Shown piece by piece: positions 24,010 through 37,491 of a stretch of DNA of 64,000 nt. The stretch spans positions 23,817-87,816 of the forward strand of contig QKWP01001900.1 of the NCBI GenBank assembly GCA_003550325.1, in the 5' to 3' direction. This stretch comes from Gigaspora rosea (taxonomy: Eukaryota > Glomeromycota > Glomeromycetes > Diversisporales > Gigasporaceae). The number at the start of each line of letters is the position of its first letter. Position 1 is the stretch's first letter. The translations under genes and the position numbers were made by a program. A model generated the notes under the pieces. That model made no database searches. It was given only the letters and a program-made list of their open reading frames with translations, and was not told where the DNA came from.

Positions 24010-25600
24010 TTCACAGAAGAAGACACTATAAAGTGTTAAAAACAAAGTAAAGATAAAAAAGGCAGTATAAAAAGGCTAAATAATATCACATAATAATAAT
24101 GGGCGTGCGTTGATATAATCCGTCGAGAAAACGCTGTAATGAATGCATAAGAAAGTTGGATTTATTCTTTACAAAAAGAGATAGACGCTATTGGTGTTCT
24201 TTAGTGTAATAACGAATTTGGTTAAGAAAAAAAAAATTTTTTTTTTTTTTTTTACATAGTGATAAATACTGCAAGGAGTTCCACGAAAATTACACAGTAT
24301 AAATAAAAATAAATAAAAAAAAGACTGCAAGGAATATATGTATGCTATATATTCCATATCTCGAACCATAACTTTATAGCCCAATAAAACTTGAGTCATG
24401 CAATATAGAAAGAAATAACAAATATTTTATACTGCATATATTCGGCATACTATATATATACTGTATTTTTTTTTTTAGCATACATTTGATAGTTTATATT
24501 AGGCATCGGATATGTTAAACAATGACAGGGCGGATTTTCGGAAAGGCCACGGTTTCAGGGTTTACAGTGTGCATAATAGATATCGTTATTCTGAAGATGA
24601 AAAATTTAAGTATGAGATCGGCAGGTAATTAAAGCAGGGACATAAACGTGCGTTGCAGATAATGCAGCTAAACCAATGTCTTGGGACATGAAAAAAAAAA
24701 TATATATCTCTTTCAACATAACGTAATAAATAGACCGAAGATAGGATTAAACATGTATGTTTTTTGCAGTTAAAACCGTTGTACTTTTATATCGAATCTT
24801 GTGTTTGTTTTGTAAAAAAAAGATCGGCATGATTTCTGCGCCACACACGGGATACTTTAAGATATTCAACAATTCTAACGTAACCTACATGAATCATATT
24901 AGATAAAAAGTTTAGTATCAACACGAGTTAAAAATACTTATTCACTAAATTTCACATGAATAAAAAAAAAAATAGGCATGTGTATTTAGTTTAGAACACT
25001 AATATATTTTTAAGGTAATTGGCTAACTATAAATGCTATCTCGCGTTCAAATCTTGCTGGAGATAAAACTCAATTTGAGTGACTGACCTTATGCAGGGAC
25101 ATAGTCCTTACTTTACGCCTGTTATTCTATGTGACAATTACAGGGATACTTGAAAAAAAAAAGTAAATAAAATTATTATAACACGTAATTGAGTTGATCA
25201 ATCATGTCTGTATTTAGGGCATCAATCATCGTCCAATGGTCTGGATTGTGGTAAAAGCAAAAGCCGCGTCAATTGGAAACTGTTAGACATACATTTGCAT
25301 TATCATATACAGGATCTGCTTTATTACGTTAATGGCGTCCTTTGTCTTTTTTTATATTTTTATTTTTTCTTTTAAATGTAAATTATCCGATTGACTTTGA
25401 TTGGTCCTGTAACGAACAGGCGATAATAATAATTGCATAGATTATACTCGCGACAAGATGAAGCCGCCTTCTTTCCTAATAGTATCAAACTTTAGGTCGT
25501 ACTTACAATGCGGCTGAATATGTCCATGTGTGTAGCATAAGGTTTGTTTACTAAAAACCCTACCGAGCCTTAAAAGCCTATCGAAGGAAAACAGAACCAT
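24010..25600. other. Region 5' of the zinc-finger gene
   Basis: No gene is supported. A TATAAAAAGG motif at about 24067 is on the plus strand and has no ORF after it. The minus-strand upstream region (23714-23900) has no clear TATA box. A short stretch with A-box-like and B-box-like motifs (25020-25055) is not a full tRNA. Confidence 0.4.
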
Positions 25601-25637
25601 CTTAAACTTTATAGATTGATTATTAGTATTAGTAATA

Positions 25638-25719
25638 AAAAAAAAATAAAATAAAATAAATAAATAAATAAAATAAATAAAAAAAAATAAAGAATAAAAA
25701 AAGTAAAAAAAAAAAAAAA

Positions 25720-25755
<36 letters not shown>

Positions 25756-25802
25756 NAAAAATAAAAAAAAAATTAAAAATAAAAATTAAAAATTAAAAAA
25801 AA
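25638..25802. repeat. Poly-A-rich low-complexity tract with one N
   Basis: Nearly pure A with scattered T and G, and one ambiguous base at 25756. Probably slippage-prone sequence and a possible assembly weak point. Confidence 0.9.
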
Positions 25803-25936
25803 AGACACATATATATTAAAAAAAATTCTGTAGATTGCATACATTTGAAACATTTTTGAAACTCGGGATTCAATTATGAAAATATTACTTAAAGTTCCCT
25901 CTTCATCTTCATCAGCATCATTCAAGGTTTGGAAAG

Positions 25937-26010
25937 TTGTTATGCAAGTGACAATCATATTCAGACGCCATTCTGGTCTATTATGCAAGCGGTAATCATG
26001 TCCGGACGCG
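25937..26010. repeat. Two-copy repeat, spacing about 43 bp
   Basis: TTATGCAAGTGACAATCAT...CAGACGC is followed by TTATGCAAGCGGTAATCAT...CGGACGC. The copies are diverged. No gene seen. Confidence 0.6.
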
Positions 26011-27206
26011 TCATTATTTTCGCTTTATATGGTATTCAAGCATGTTCACGCTCTTGTTCTGAAAAAAGTATATTTTATTAGAAAAGGATCATCACTTTTA
26101 CCAATTATTTGATGTATTTGATATATATATATATATTAACAAAAGTATATTAACAAAAGACATCACTAAGGGTCATGACTTTTATCACTAATCTCTAGTT
26201 AATTAACAATATTAAGGCTTATCACCTGATTAATATATTTATCTTAATATATTAATTATATTAATCTGGTTATATTAATCTGGTTATTATATGGCACCTG
26301 ACTTCATAAATAATCACCTTGTCTAATAAATGTGCCAAATATTTATTTATAATACAGTAATACTGTATAAGCCTTTATTCGGAATTGAATGATAACATCC
26401 ATAGAAGTATATAAGCTCTTTTTGCTTAAAAAAAAACCTCAATGACTGTCCAAAGTTTAAAAAGTTCAAAAGATCCTCGTCTTAATATGCAAATCAAAAT
26501 TTACTGTATAATTTATAATAGAAATCAAGTGCATACATATAATGAATGCTAATTGGCTAAATTAAAATTACTTACAAATTATTAATTATAACTTATAATT
26601 CATAACTATCACAAAGTTTCAAATTAAGTCAAGTGTAGACACGTTATAATCTGCTGTTCATCATCCAGTACTTGTAAAGATGTTAATCGATTCGACCTAC
26701 TTATATATTTAATTATAATAAAAACTATATATTATTATTAATAATAAATAATGCGAAATAAACTGGTTAACACTCTAAATACGTACGTAAGTGTGACCAA
26801 TTTCTGCATATTTCCATCAGATCCCATATTTAACGGTAATAGTTTTACCGCGTTTGTTTAAAATTCTGAGTCGCGAATTAACAGTTAGAATATTTAAAAT
26901 ACTTTCCATATATACATATTAGTACACGTATTAAACTTATTAAGTATTATTAAATCGCGCCTAGTACATAAATACGTACGTACGTACGTAATATCTTCAT
27001 TGGGTGATATGAACCTCCTAGTTTGTGTTGCTAGTCTGCGGGAACACATTCCTTATATAACAATATTGTCGAAGGTATACAAGAGAATTTAGGTATAAAA
27101 CTCCGGGATTGGTATTGTGGACTTACCCGATTTTTTTTTTATAAAATGTCGGTAAGAGCTGTCTGTGGTTGACAATAAAATAATATTATTATTGTGAATA
27201 AGATAT
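26011..27206. other. Gene-free AT-rich stretch
   Basis: Only microsatellite-like sequence is seen, such as CGTACGTACGTACGTA at about 26975. Confidence 0.5.
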
Positions 27207-27344
27207 GTTGTACCCCAAATGACAATCTAGTCCCAATCGTCAATTGGGACTGCCCAAATGTCAATTTTCCAAAATTTAACCCTCATGTCTGCGCTAACTT
27301 TTGGCCGATTGACATTTTATAAATTGCATTTGAGACACAACATA
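27207..27344. mobile_element. MITE with TGTTGT ends, TA flanks
   Basis: Left TGTTGTACCCCAAATG and, in reverse complement, TGTTGTGTCTCAAATG bound 138 bp, flanked by TA. Palindromic CCCAATCGTCAATTGGG lies inside (about 27232). An internal AACCCTCATG stretch is present. Confidence 0.6.
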
Positions 27345-27349
27345 GTATA

Positions 27350-27592
27350 TACATACATATATCTGTAATATATACATACATATATGTGTAATATATACAT
27401 ATATATATATATTATATAAACTACATATCATATTCACTTAAATATTAGGTTATATATATATATATAAAAGCAAGATGAAAAGAAACGCCATCAAGAATTT
27501 ATTCACTTAAATAATACTCCTTTATATATATATATATATATTATAATAATCAATAAGTAATCAATAAGTAATCAATAAGTAATCAATAAGTA
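27350..27592. repeat. TA microsatellites and 11-bp tandem repeat
   Basis: TA/CATA-rich tracts fill 27350-27540. ATCAATAAGTA is then repeated four times at 27549-27592. Confidence 0.9.
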
Positions 27593-29385
27593 TATTTGCC
27601 GTATTTTAATAAAATATTCTTTAATGTAAGATTTTAGAGAAGGTTATTTATATATTAGAAAAGTTCTTGGTGTTTCAAAAGTATAGTAAATGAATATAAA
27701 TGAATATTATACAAACCTTTTATATAGTAAATGAATATGGATTCCGTACCAAATCCCGGCACTCGTCTGAATTATAATAAGAATTCAACGAATATTACGT
27801 AAAATTTAGATCATAACGCATAACTGTAATTATTAGTGTTAAACTTTAAATTTGTTGTCACGTGTTACCATCATCATAGTCTCTCTATGCGTTTCAAGTT
27901 TATCCCATGGATTTTCAGATCATTGCTGCAACTGAATGATTCTCAATGAGCATAGATCTAGAGATTGGTTGAGAAAACCCCCCACTCGGGTTATCCATGT
28001 AAGTTACTATATATTTGAGTCCAATCAATATGCATGGCTATATATAATATAAATATATATACTATATATATATTATTATTTAAAAATAAAATAATTATTA
28101 ATTCAGTTAGTTATTCATTAATAACTAATTCATAAGCCTAAATTTCGTGTTTAACATAGAGATCATACAAATATTTAGTAATATGCACTTGAGGAGTAAA
28201 ATAAATAAGACATACAGTATAATACTTACACATGAATCTATAAGTAGTATCTTATTTGAGAATAGGGGCAGAAACTTTTAAATCACATTATGTTGGTGTT
28301 TAAACCTTAGTGACTTTTATTTGCTATATACATAAGAATAACCATTAAATATTCGGTAAATGTTTTTTTAGTTTATAACGATAATAAGATATAGAAACTG
28401 TATGCAAGTATGTTACACGATTATGCAAGGGTCGACATTGCATATACCAGTACCGGTATACCAGGAACGATTTTTTGTTCGTACACAAACCTTGATTTTG
28501 ATTGGATATCGTGAACTTGTGATTTTCAAGTCACATATTCTTTATAAAACTTTTTAGAAAAATATTCATTAAAATTTGGCTACATTATCTTAATTTTTGA
28601 ATTTTTCCTGGATTGCATTATCGTTCACGAAATAAGTTATATTGGCAAAAACGTAATATGGAGCTCTCCCTTTTCGTAATACATAAATAATTTCTTTGTT
28701 TTTTTCTTTTTTTTTTTTTGTTTGATTCGCATTGAAGCAGTGTGTATTGTATAATTCAAAGTTTATAATAAACTAAAAAAAGCTTATATACACAATTTCA
28801 GAAGTCGTCCACGTTTCTGATTTTGTATGATTATGTCATACATCTGCCTTGTAGACTAAATGTTAAACCTATTATTGAACGATGGGTTATGTGGTAAGTA
28901 ATAAAAAAAAATGTTTGACTGTTGAACGTGCGATAGACAGATAAATGCATATAAATCTATTCACGAATGTTACACCAATGTGTAAGAGGTGTTTACATTG
29001 CATAATTTTTAAAGATTTTAAATAATTTGGCTATAATTTATTTTAATTAATAATTTTTATTACTTATTAGAAATAAAATTTATTAAATATCTATTTAAAA
29101 ATTGTCTTAGTAATTGTATTTCGAGTATTAAGTAAAAACTATAATATCTAAAAAAAAAACAATTTTTTATAAATTTGTATTAATAAAAAAATATATAGCA
29201 TATACTGTATATATGCTAATACAATTTACTTTTAGTAAAATTTTTATAATTAATATAAGCCGTGCAAAAAATAGATGCCTCAAATTAAAAATTCATAATG
29301 AATTTTTTTTGTTTATACAGTTTAAAGTTTTAAATTATAACAAAGATTTTAATATAATTTATTTATTATTTATAGAACTGGACTA
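27593..29385. other. Gene-free stretch
   Basis: No supported gene. TACCGGTATACCAGGAACG-like sequence at 28453-28472 and AT-rich tracts are all that stand out. Confidence 0.5.
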
Positions 29386-29566
29386 GACAGTGCCCCGTGC
29401 ACTTTGTGCACCTGTTTTTATATTTCGAAATTTTACTAGGTAACCCTGTTGCACTTTTAACAAAAAATGATCCTCTTACAATTTTGTACTAATATTGACC
29501 CTAACCTAACTCCAGGAGGAATTAATTAGTAGTACATTAGAAGCACAAAATGCATGGGGCACTGTT
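29386..29566. mobile_element. MITE with ACAGTGCCCC ends
   Basis: Ends GACAGTGCCCCGTGCACTTT and, in reverse complement, AACAGTGCCCCATGCATTTT, with TA on both sides (29384-29385 and 29567-29568). The core has GACCCTAACCTAACTCC. The TA site suggests Tc1/mariner, but this is tentative. Confidence 0.65.
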
Positions 29567-30419
29567 TAGATTTTTCCTTATTTATATAAAATTATATAAA
29601 AAATTATTAATAGTAACTTTTAGATTTCTAGTTTATAATAAATTTGTTTTTAAATTTAATATAAATATTTAAATAATTTTATTTATTATATAATTTTAAG
29701 AAATATTTAAATATAAATTGGGCGTTATTTATAGTGTCCCTATGTGAATAGCCAATCAAAATTGTGCATGTGATTATACAATACATTGCTTATTATTGCC
29801 CAATTAAAATTATCTATAAACTTTCTAACTTTTCTAATAAAAAGATACAAAAAAAATTTTACTAACTCTAATTATAATTGGCTACTATATATAGGGTTGC
29901 TGTAAAGACAGGTCTCCATCTATAATTTTTTATATAAATTTATTAAAATTTTTATTTCTATGAAAATTTTATTAATTATTTATTTTTTCAATTTGGTTAA
30001 CAGTTAATATAAAAATATAAATATACTAAAATTAAAAATTAAATTTAAAAATTTTTAATTTTATTTATTTATTTATTTATAATGTTTTTATACTAAACTA
30101 AACAAGCTCTAAGCTATTTTTTAATATAATTTTTATTATATTTTTAAAAATATTTGTTGTATAACAATGTTTTTAATTTTTTTAAAAAAAGTAAAAAATA
30201 TTATTTTTTAAAAAAAGATTTTTTTAAAAAATAATTATATTTTAACAATACTAATCTAATTAAGCTAAAATTTTTACTATATATTTATATAGCAATACAT
30301 GCATAGTACAAACTTATAAAGATACATATTAGTAGTAAAAATAATTTTTTAAAAATTTTTTTTTTAAAAAAAATTAAATATTTAAAAATTTTATTGTACA
30401 AAAATAATAATCAATATCT

Positions 30420-30830
30420 ATCTAAGCATATTCAGTAACAATTTCAAGTCTAGAACAATTCTATTTACAAAAAAAGAGCAAAAAAAATAAATAAATAATA
30501 AAATAAAAAAATTACTATTTATGCTTACTTGGATGTGCTTAGCCTTAATTTAATAATTTTAAGCTTAGAGCTAATTCTAGTTACAAAAAGAATAAAAAGA
30601 AAAATTAATAAAAATAATAAAACAAAAAAAATTACTACCAATATTTATCTAATATATCTAGTTTAAAAAAATAGAGAAAAAATCAATAAATAAAGAAAAA
30701 AAATATATCTAAACATATTCAATAACAATTTCAATAATTTCAAGTTCAAAATCAATTTATAAAAAAAGCTATAATAAATAAATAATAAAATGAGAAAAAA
30801 ATAAAAAATCATTACCAATTGGATATATAG
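30420..30830. repeat. Diverged tandem repeats, unit about 110-150 bp
   Basis: Blocks of the form ATCTAAGCATATTCAGTAACAA, TTTCAAGTCTAGAACAATTC and A-rich AATAAATAATAAAAT recur three to four times. Confidence 0.5.
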
Positions 30831-31399
30831 AAGTTATAATATTATAATATAGTAGTATCGATTTAATGAAAATAAATTAAAATAATGCATTATTGATTTT
30901 TTTTAAAAAATAAAAATTTTAGGGTTGTACCCAGTAGTAATAAATAGAATTACTCTTTTTTTTAATTTATGGTTTTGTTACTTGGATGATTGTTCAATCA
31001 ATATCAGTTTTATGAGTCACATGTTTGCTAATTTGCTTTTCACAAATTAGTCATTATGTGACTTACATGTACGATTTTGATTGGTTGATCATAGGTTGCT
31101 ATGGCCTTTTTACTTTTTTATAAAATAAATATATTATTATAGTAAATTAGTAATTTTTAATTATAAAAGAATGAGACAAATAAAGCTTTCAGTAACTCTA
31201 GTTTTAGTATAATAGGTTGCAGCTAGATACTTTTAGATACAGCTAAATACTGTATTTTTTCAAAAATAAGCTACTTTTTTGGGGCCAAAAATTATATAAA
31301 ATACATAGATATAGCTTATTTTTGAATTGTTAAATTTCTTGAAAAATTAAAAAACATACTAATAAAAAGTTGTTTGAATGATCTAAAATTTTTACTATA

Positions 31400-31740
31400 T
31401 GGTAGAAGACTCTGGTACTATAGAAGACGTAGTAGAGCCGAAAACTCTAAAGTTTTGTCAAAAGGAGTGGAAACACTAGTAGAAGCATACTTTTGGTTGA
31501 ATATAATATTTTGTATAGCATATACTCTTTCAGTCTTTTACAAGTTGGTACTTTCGGTACTCTCCTTTGGTTTTTTCGAAATTTCGCCAAAAAGTGGGAA
31601 ATCAGCTTACCCCCTTCAGAAGATCGGCAGTGTTTACTCCTTCCAAATTAGGATTGCGCCTACCTAATTGGAGTCGACATCACGAGTGCGCATTTTGCTA
31701 CAATGTAAACAGTGAATGACGTGTCAGAAATTGTTCTGGA
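31400..31740 (+). repeat. Dispersed repeat paired with 15780-16250
   Basis: See the 15780-16250 copy, which is in the opposite orientation. The 97-codon ORF at 31374-31667 overlaps it and shares only a short peptide segment (PKSG near the end) with the other copy. No domain is recognised. Confidence 0.55.
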
Positions 31741-33057
31741 ATATTCGTAGAAATATCTTTTCTTTTATAAAATTAGGCGTAGTTTGTTAGTGTATATTTC
31801 TCTGCTATATAGGTTACATATAATACTTTGGTAAAGTTTCTATACAGTATTATATAATTTTTACGTTCACACATTTCTTTTATGTGTTTGTTATAAATTA
31901 GTTTTTTTTCTCTGTCTTTTTCATCTTTCTTCTTTTCTTTTTGTTGTATTTGGTATTTCGCTTAGGTTTTGTAGTTTCCCCCTTTTTTTTACTTCCTTTT
32001 TAAATTTCTTGCTTGTACCTTTCTTCTTTTTGTTCTTGGATTGAAATCACTCCACCATTGAAGCTAGGTGAGGAGAATTTAAAGAAATCGGCAATCTTGA
32101 CAAGACTAATAGCAGCCAATTAGTGATTACAGGAGAGCACGTGCTGAGAGTTGCATGCCCCTGTTTGAGAAAATTGTTGTTGCAGCAGATCGTACTTAGT
32201 GGATATTATGTAGCGCGAGTAAGTTTTTATTAGAGAAAGGAGGGATTTCGGTAGTAGCTATAAACTGAAATTTTTGTGTACAAAGATATGCAGTCTTCCT
32301 AGTTAATAAAAGCAGGATTGTCAAAGCAAAAAAAAAATTTTTTTACTATAGTATATTTTGATATTCTGAACAAGTTTACTTAATAGAACTTTTGAGGTTT
32401 ACTTATAAAATTTAGACTTTTATATGTAGTAACTGCTAATAGATTTTTTGAAATTTTTAAAAAAAATTAGGGGTAGCTTATTTTTAGTAGTAGCTTATTT
32501 TGAAAAAAATATAGTAATATCAAATTTTATAATTAGATTAAATATAGATATAGTTTGTATATTTATTAGATATTATTTTAAATAAAATATTAGCAAGTCT
32601 TTGCTAAAGAAATAAATTTTTAAAGATTTATAAAAAAAATTTTTTTATTAAATTTAATTAGATAGCTATCAAATATTTAGATTTTAAGAATTTTTTATTT
32701 TTTTTGTTTATATACTATAAAATTTAGTGTAATATAAAATTATAACAACAAATTAATTTATTAGTTTAGAGTTAAGATAAGAGTTAGATTAGAGTAATAG
32801 CATTAAAATATAAATAAAATTTATACAATAAAATATATGATATAATTTTAAATTTTATCTTAAATTAAACTTAATTTAGACTGTATTTAATTTATATTTA
32901 TACAATAAGGGCGCTAACATTTATTAGATAATATTTTAGGGGGTGGAAAGTCAAGCCAAATTTTACTTAATATAAAAATTTTAGCCAATTAAATTTGATG
33001 AAAATATTACCTAAAAATAGGGTAAGCCTCTATAGTAAATAAATATTAGATAATAAA

Positions 33058-33269
33058 TGTAACAGATTATAATGAAATCCAGATTAAAATGAAATGATAG
33101 TATAAAATCTTGAAAACTAAATTTTTTTGGGGTGCATTTTTTAGGGTTAGGGGTTTAGAGTTAGGGTTAGTTTTAAAAAAAATTATAATAAACAAGTATT
33201 AATGGGTTTTAGAAGGCTAGCAGGTTAAGTATAGAATGTAAATTTCATTTTAAATTATGATCTGCAACA
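33058..33269. mobile_element. MITE with TGT...ACA ends, TSD ATAAA, telomere-like core
   Basis: Left TGTAACAGAT and, in reverse complement, TGTTGCAGAT, with TTAAAATGAAAT inside both arms. ATAAA flanks both sides (33053-33057 and 33270-33274). The core GGGGTGCATTTTTTAGGG, followed by TTAGGG-type repeats and ATTAATGGGTTTTAG, matches the core of 156-339. Confidence 0.7.
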
Positions 33270-33589
33270 ATAAATATTAGTGCCCTAAACACAATAATAT
33301 AAATTTGTTTGTTATATAACAAACTATATTGTTAGATTATTTATTTATAATTCTAGCTCAAGTATACAAACACTAATCCTAATTTTAAAATCTACTCTAA
33401 TATCTATCCTGATATTTATACCAATATCTATTTATTTTAAAATTTACTCTAATATCTATTCTAATACCCAAACCAATATCTACTTTGGTACAAACAGAAA
33501 AAGTAGTAGTATTAATATATAAGAAAAAACAATACTAATACCAATAACAATATTGAAATAGACAATAAACTATTTGAAAAGTACCAACA

Positions 33590-35060
33590 GTACAGTAATA
33601 TCAAAATAAATATAAACTAAATAATATTTAACCAGATTTACTAAAAAAACTACAAAAAAATAAGTAATAAACAAAACTAAAAAATAAAGAAAAATTAAAG
33701 AATTGGTATGAAATTTACAAAAGCAACAATATTTAATTAATAACAAAAAGAATAATAATAAAATTTGCAATCTAATAACATTTAAATAGATATATCAATA
33801 ATACAAACTAGACAATATTAATATACAAAAAAACCTACTATAAAAATAAATAACAAAATTGTATTACAAATTTATTAAAAAAATATAAAAGAATAAGCAA
33901 AACAAAAAACAAAAAAAATTAATTAATTATCTGTTAGTTACCTAGTATATAGTGATAATAATATAATATAGTTATAGACCCAGACATCTAGTAAAGAAAT
34001 CATATATTACACGTTTTAGCAAAATTTGAGAAATGAAAAACAGTTTTTGGCAAATATTTTGGTATTTAGTGATCCAATTTGAATAAACTTTTTTTAAAAT
34101 AAAGCTTTCAGTAAGGCGTATCTAACAAAAAAGGTTCATTAATTTTGATTACTAAATTAAAATAAATATAGTTTTGTTATTTTTAGCAAATTAGAACGAA
34201 ATTGGCCAAATCTAGTTATAACCTATATGAGAGATGTTCAGGGTCCTATAGTTATTAAAAAATCTTGGCATTTTCTGTTTATGTAATTTATATAGTAATC
34301 TGTATTATATTATACTATGATCATATACTAGATGGCTAGTAGATTGGCTATTGATTTTTTAATTCTTGTCAATCTTGTAAAACTCATTAGAAAAGTATCA
34401 AATATTAAATAATTTTTTAAAGAGAGGTAACAAAAATTTTTGAAATTATATATAAAAACCTGACAATTTTTATATATAAAGGCAGAGAGAATAGGCTTTT
34501 GATAAAAAAAAATTAGATGATAAATAATATAGCCCTTATTAATTAAGCTATTTACAAAGAACTGGTCTAAATTTACTAAAAAAATACCAATAATCAATAC
34601 CAACAATAAAAAAAAATAATACCAAAATGCATAGCTCAATACAATATCTAAACAAATATACAAATAATATAAGAAGTACTAACTAAATCATACTTACAAT
34701 AAAAAAATACAAACAGGATAATATTAATACATTACAGAGCCTACAAATAAACAATAAAATTGTACTATAAAGTTTATTAAAGAATAAATAAGAAATAAAA
34801 AAAACAAAATACAAAAAAAATAAAAAATAAATAAAAAAATTAAGCTACTTTAAAACCCAATATAAAAATCTACAAAAAAAAAAACAGTACCAAATTGTAT
34901 AATCTAGCAATATTTAAATAGACAATATTAATAATATAAAAAGTACTAACTAAATAATACTGATGATATCAAGAGCACCAACTAGATAACATTAGCAACA
35001 AAAAAGCAATAATTATTATTTAAAAAAAAATAAAAATAGCAGTACTATAATATTTATTAA
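33590..35060. repeat. A/C-rich region with direct repeats
   Basis: Segments at about 33815-33920 and 34720-34830 share AATATTAATA, CCTAC, AATAAAATTGTA and TTTATTAAA in the same order. 34015-34250 is the inverted copy of 13001-13250. The plus strand is poor in G throughout. No gene is supported. Confidence 0.5.
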
Positions 35061-35122
35061 AGGGTTTTATAATTTACCGCCATGGCGATGTATTGCCACC
35101 CCTTGATCAACCAATTAGAATG

Positions 35123-35354
35123 CAGGATCAAGTGTAACGTAAAATCGAAGCGATTATGAATTTTTTTCAAAAATCGGCTATAGCACGAAATTTTGCCTAT
35201 GAAATCATCTCTCATACTCTAACAAAAAAAATTACTCTCGAAATTTTGGATTAGCATCTCTTTGCTAAATTGGCCTACCCTAACCCTATCCCTCACCCTA
35301 ACCCTAAACTAACGAATTAATTTTTTGTTTTGATTTCACATTACACCAGATCTT
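35123..35354. mobile_element. Diverged relative of the 2810-2991 element
   Basis: Left AGGATCAAGTGTAACGTAAA and, in reverse complement, AGATCTGGTGTAATGTGAAA. The core has CCCTAACCCTATCCCTCACC, then CCTAACCCTAAAC. TSD not resolved. Confidence 0.55.
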
Positions 35355-35720
35355 ATAGGGTGCGGTGTATCGCATATGCGAAAAAATCAAAAATTCTTTA
35401 ATAAAAATAAAAATTTTTTGATACTTATATACAGATTATATTTGTATAAATAATAAAGGATTCTATATTTTAATTTTGATTAAAAATTAGTTATTTATAA
35501 AAGTTTATTAGTAGAAAAGAATAAAAAGTTTTTACTATTTTTTTTTAAATTTTAATTTAAAATAGCTCAATAACTATTAATAAAAATTTTATTTTAATTT
35601 TTTTATAACTGCATATAAATGCTACCAAAAAAAAAAAGATTGTAAATATATTATAATTTAATAAACTTGAAAGTCTGAATAGCTATTTTCTCTTGGCAAA
35701 TTAAAATATAAAATAATTAT

Positions 35721-35949
35721 TGTCGGGGATGATGCTGAAATCAGATGATGCTGAAATTTTGGGTCTCGATTTGAAACTATATAAGCCCTGCTAAAATTCA
35801 TATATACTCTTTAAATATCAAATCTACACCCAAACCTTACCCTAACCTTATAAGACAAAGATGAAAAAACATCTCAAAAAAATCTTAAAATTTCATATCA
35901 AAATAAATCAAAATTTCAGGATCATCTGATTTCAGCATCATACCCGACA
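35721..35949. mobile_element. MITE with TGTCG ends, TSD ATTAT, telomere-like core
   Basis: Left TGTCGGGGATGATGCTGAAA and, in reverse complement, TGTCGGGTATGATGCTGAAA. ATTAT flanks both sides (35716-35720 and 35950-35954). The core CCAAACCTTACCCTAACCTT and the AAGCCCTGCTAAAATTCATA block recur at 43810-43890 and, reversed, in 156-339. Confidence 0.78.
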
Positions 35950-36320
35950 ATTATTATTAGTTTATTAGTTATTGAAATATTTTAATATAGATTAGAGGGT
36001 TTAAATAGACAGGTTTAATAGTTGGTCTACAGGTATAGCAGCTAGTATCGAACCTTCGAGTAAATTACTTGAATTAGATACCAAAAGTGCATATGCAGCT
36101 AGTTGTATATTTGTCAATGTTATAATATTTAATAAAGGGGGCTACTATTTCCTTGCTATTTTTACTATAGTTATACAAAAATTTTTATTTTTAGAATTTT
36201 CTTTAACTTTAATTTTAACTCTAACCCTAACTCTAACTCTAAAAACTAATAAGTAAACCTTCTTTGGCTCCTAATTAAAGGTTGTAAAGCTCATTTTTCT
36301 GATTCTAATAGTAGTTAAAT

Positions 36321-36765
36321 TAGGGTTCCAAGCTGCTCTGACCAAGATAACCGTGAAACTAATAACCCGACCTGAAAAAATTACTATCCGGGTTATATTT
36401 TTGACAAACCGGTTTAAATATATAAACGGGTCATCCATCAATAGATGGGTTATCTGTCAATAAATGGATTACCCATCAATAAACGGGTCATCCATTAATA
36501 AGTCATAGAAGAAAATGCTTCTTTATACAAAATTTCTTTAAAATTATGTATTTAGTTATATTGTTGACTTACTTTGCTAATTAGTTATTTGGGTTACCTG
36601 AATATAACCGGGTGATCCATTTTATTCAGATAGCTGGATCACCTGATTACAACCAGGTGACCTGTTTTAATCGGGTAACTAGGTTTAGTTTCGAGTACCC
36701 GGTTGAAAAAGATAATTGACCTGACGGGTCACTGATAGAGATTTTTAAACCAGTTTGGAACCCTA
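36321..36765. mobile_element. hAT-type MITE with perfect 8-bp TSD
   Basis: Ends TAGGGTTCCAAGCTG and, in reverse complement, TAGGGTTCCAAACTG. AGTTAAAT flanks both sides (36313-36320 and 36766-36773). The interior repeats GGGTNATCC and ACCCGG-like motifs, with a short tandem CATCCATCAATA series at 36430-36500. It is inserted into a repeat of the TGATTCTAATAGTAGTTAAA family also found at 41010-41035 and 52410-52450. Confidence 0.88.
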
Positions 36766-36799
36766 AGTTAAATCATTAAAATTGGTTATATAAAATTTT

Positions 36800-37491
36800 T
36801 TTCGTACACTATGATAATCAATTTTTTGTTGTTTTGTTGTTTTGCTTTGCTTTTGCTTCACTTTCCTGCCTACTAATTTTTTTTTTTAGCTTGTTGCCTT
36901 TTAAATTTGGTTCTGTCATTGGTGTCATCATTGGTGTTGTTGTATTGGTGTTATTGCAATGGTGTTGTTGCAATAGTGTCATCACATTAAATGTTGTTAT
37001 TAGTATCATATTGTCCCTAGTATCATAGTTTCTTGGAGTTTTTGGAAGTAGCTTTTTTTTTTTGCTTGTTATTCTTGTATTTACTTGATTTGCTTAGGTT
37101 TATATGTTTCTGAAATTTAATGAGTCAACCATGCATTTAAGATGACTGAATAAAGCGATTAACAACTAAACAAAGCAATTTTAGTAAGTTTTTTTTTTTA
37201 TATATATTTATTTTTTTTATATTTATTCTTTTTTTATTTTAGATAAGTTTTTGTATCGCAAAGTTCAGTAGTTTTTTTCTCTCAATATGCATTAACATTC
37301 TTTTCTTTTTTTAGTTTTTTCGTAGATATTGGATTCTTTTTAGTTGTTGAAATCATTGCTAGAGTTGTCGCTGAAGAGAGCACGAGGATGTAGGTGAGAT
37401 TTTCTGGGTTACGTGAAATCTGACCTCTGATCAAGATCGGATCGGAATCACGTGCTAATATGTACGTTTTTTTTTTTTTTTTTTTTTTGTT
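36800..37491 (+). repeat. T/G-rich left part of a large inverted repeat
   Basis: Contains short GGTGTTGTTGTATTGGTGTT-like repeats (36920-36980). The last part (about 37340-37460) matches 39500-39630 in inverted orientation, including GGATGTAGGTGAGATTTTC and TGATC...GATCGGA blocks. Confidence 0.6.

Larger units (their letters stand above)
29570..33057. other. Gene-free very AT-rich stretch
   Basis: Contains diverged tandem repeats at 30420-30830, the dispersed repeat at 31400-31740 and a T/G-rich tract at 31860-32030. Lysine-, leucine- and phenylalanine-rich ORFs here are composition effects. Confidence 0.5.

Noticed and set aside
24064-24075. TATAAAAAGG as a promoter
   Set aside because: It faces away from the zinc-finger gene and no credible plus-strand gene follows.
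25020-25055. tRNA-like A-box (TGGCTAACTAT) and B-box (GTTCAAATC)
   Set aside because: The motifs are only about 24 nt apart and there is no acceptor or anticodon stem, so neither a tRNA nor a SINE promoter is supported.
27549-27592. CRISPR-like array
   Set aside because: An 11-bp simple tandem repeat without spacers in a eukaryotic setting.
30420-35060. LTR retrotransposon or other virus-like element
   Set aside because: Direct repeats here are diverged low-complexity tandem units; no polymerase, integrase or capsid-like protein is seen anywhere in the window.
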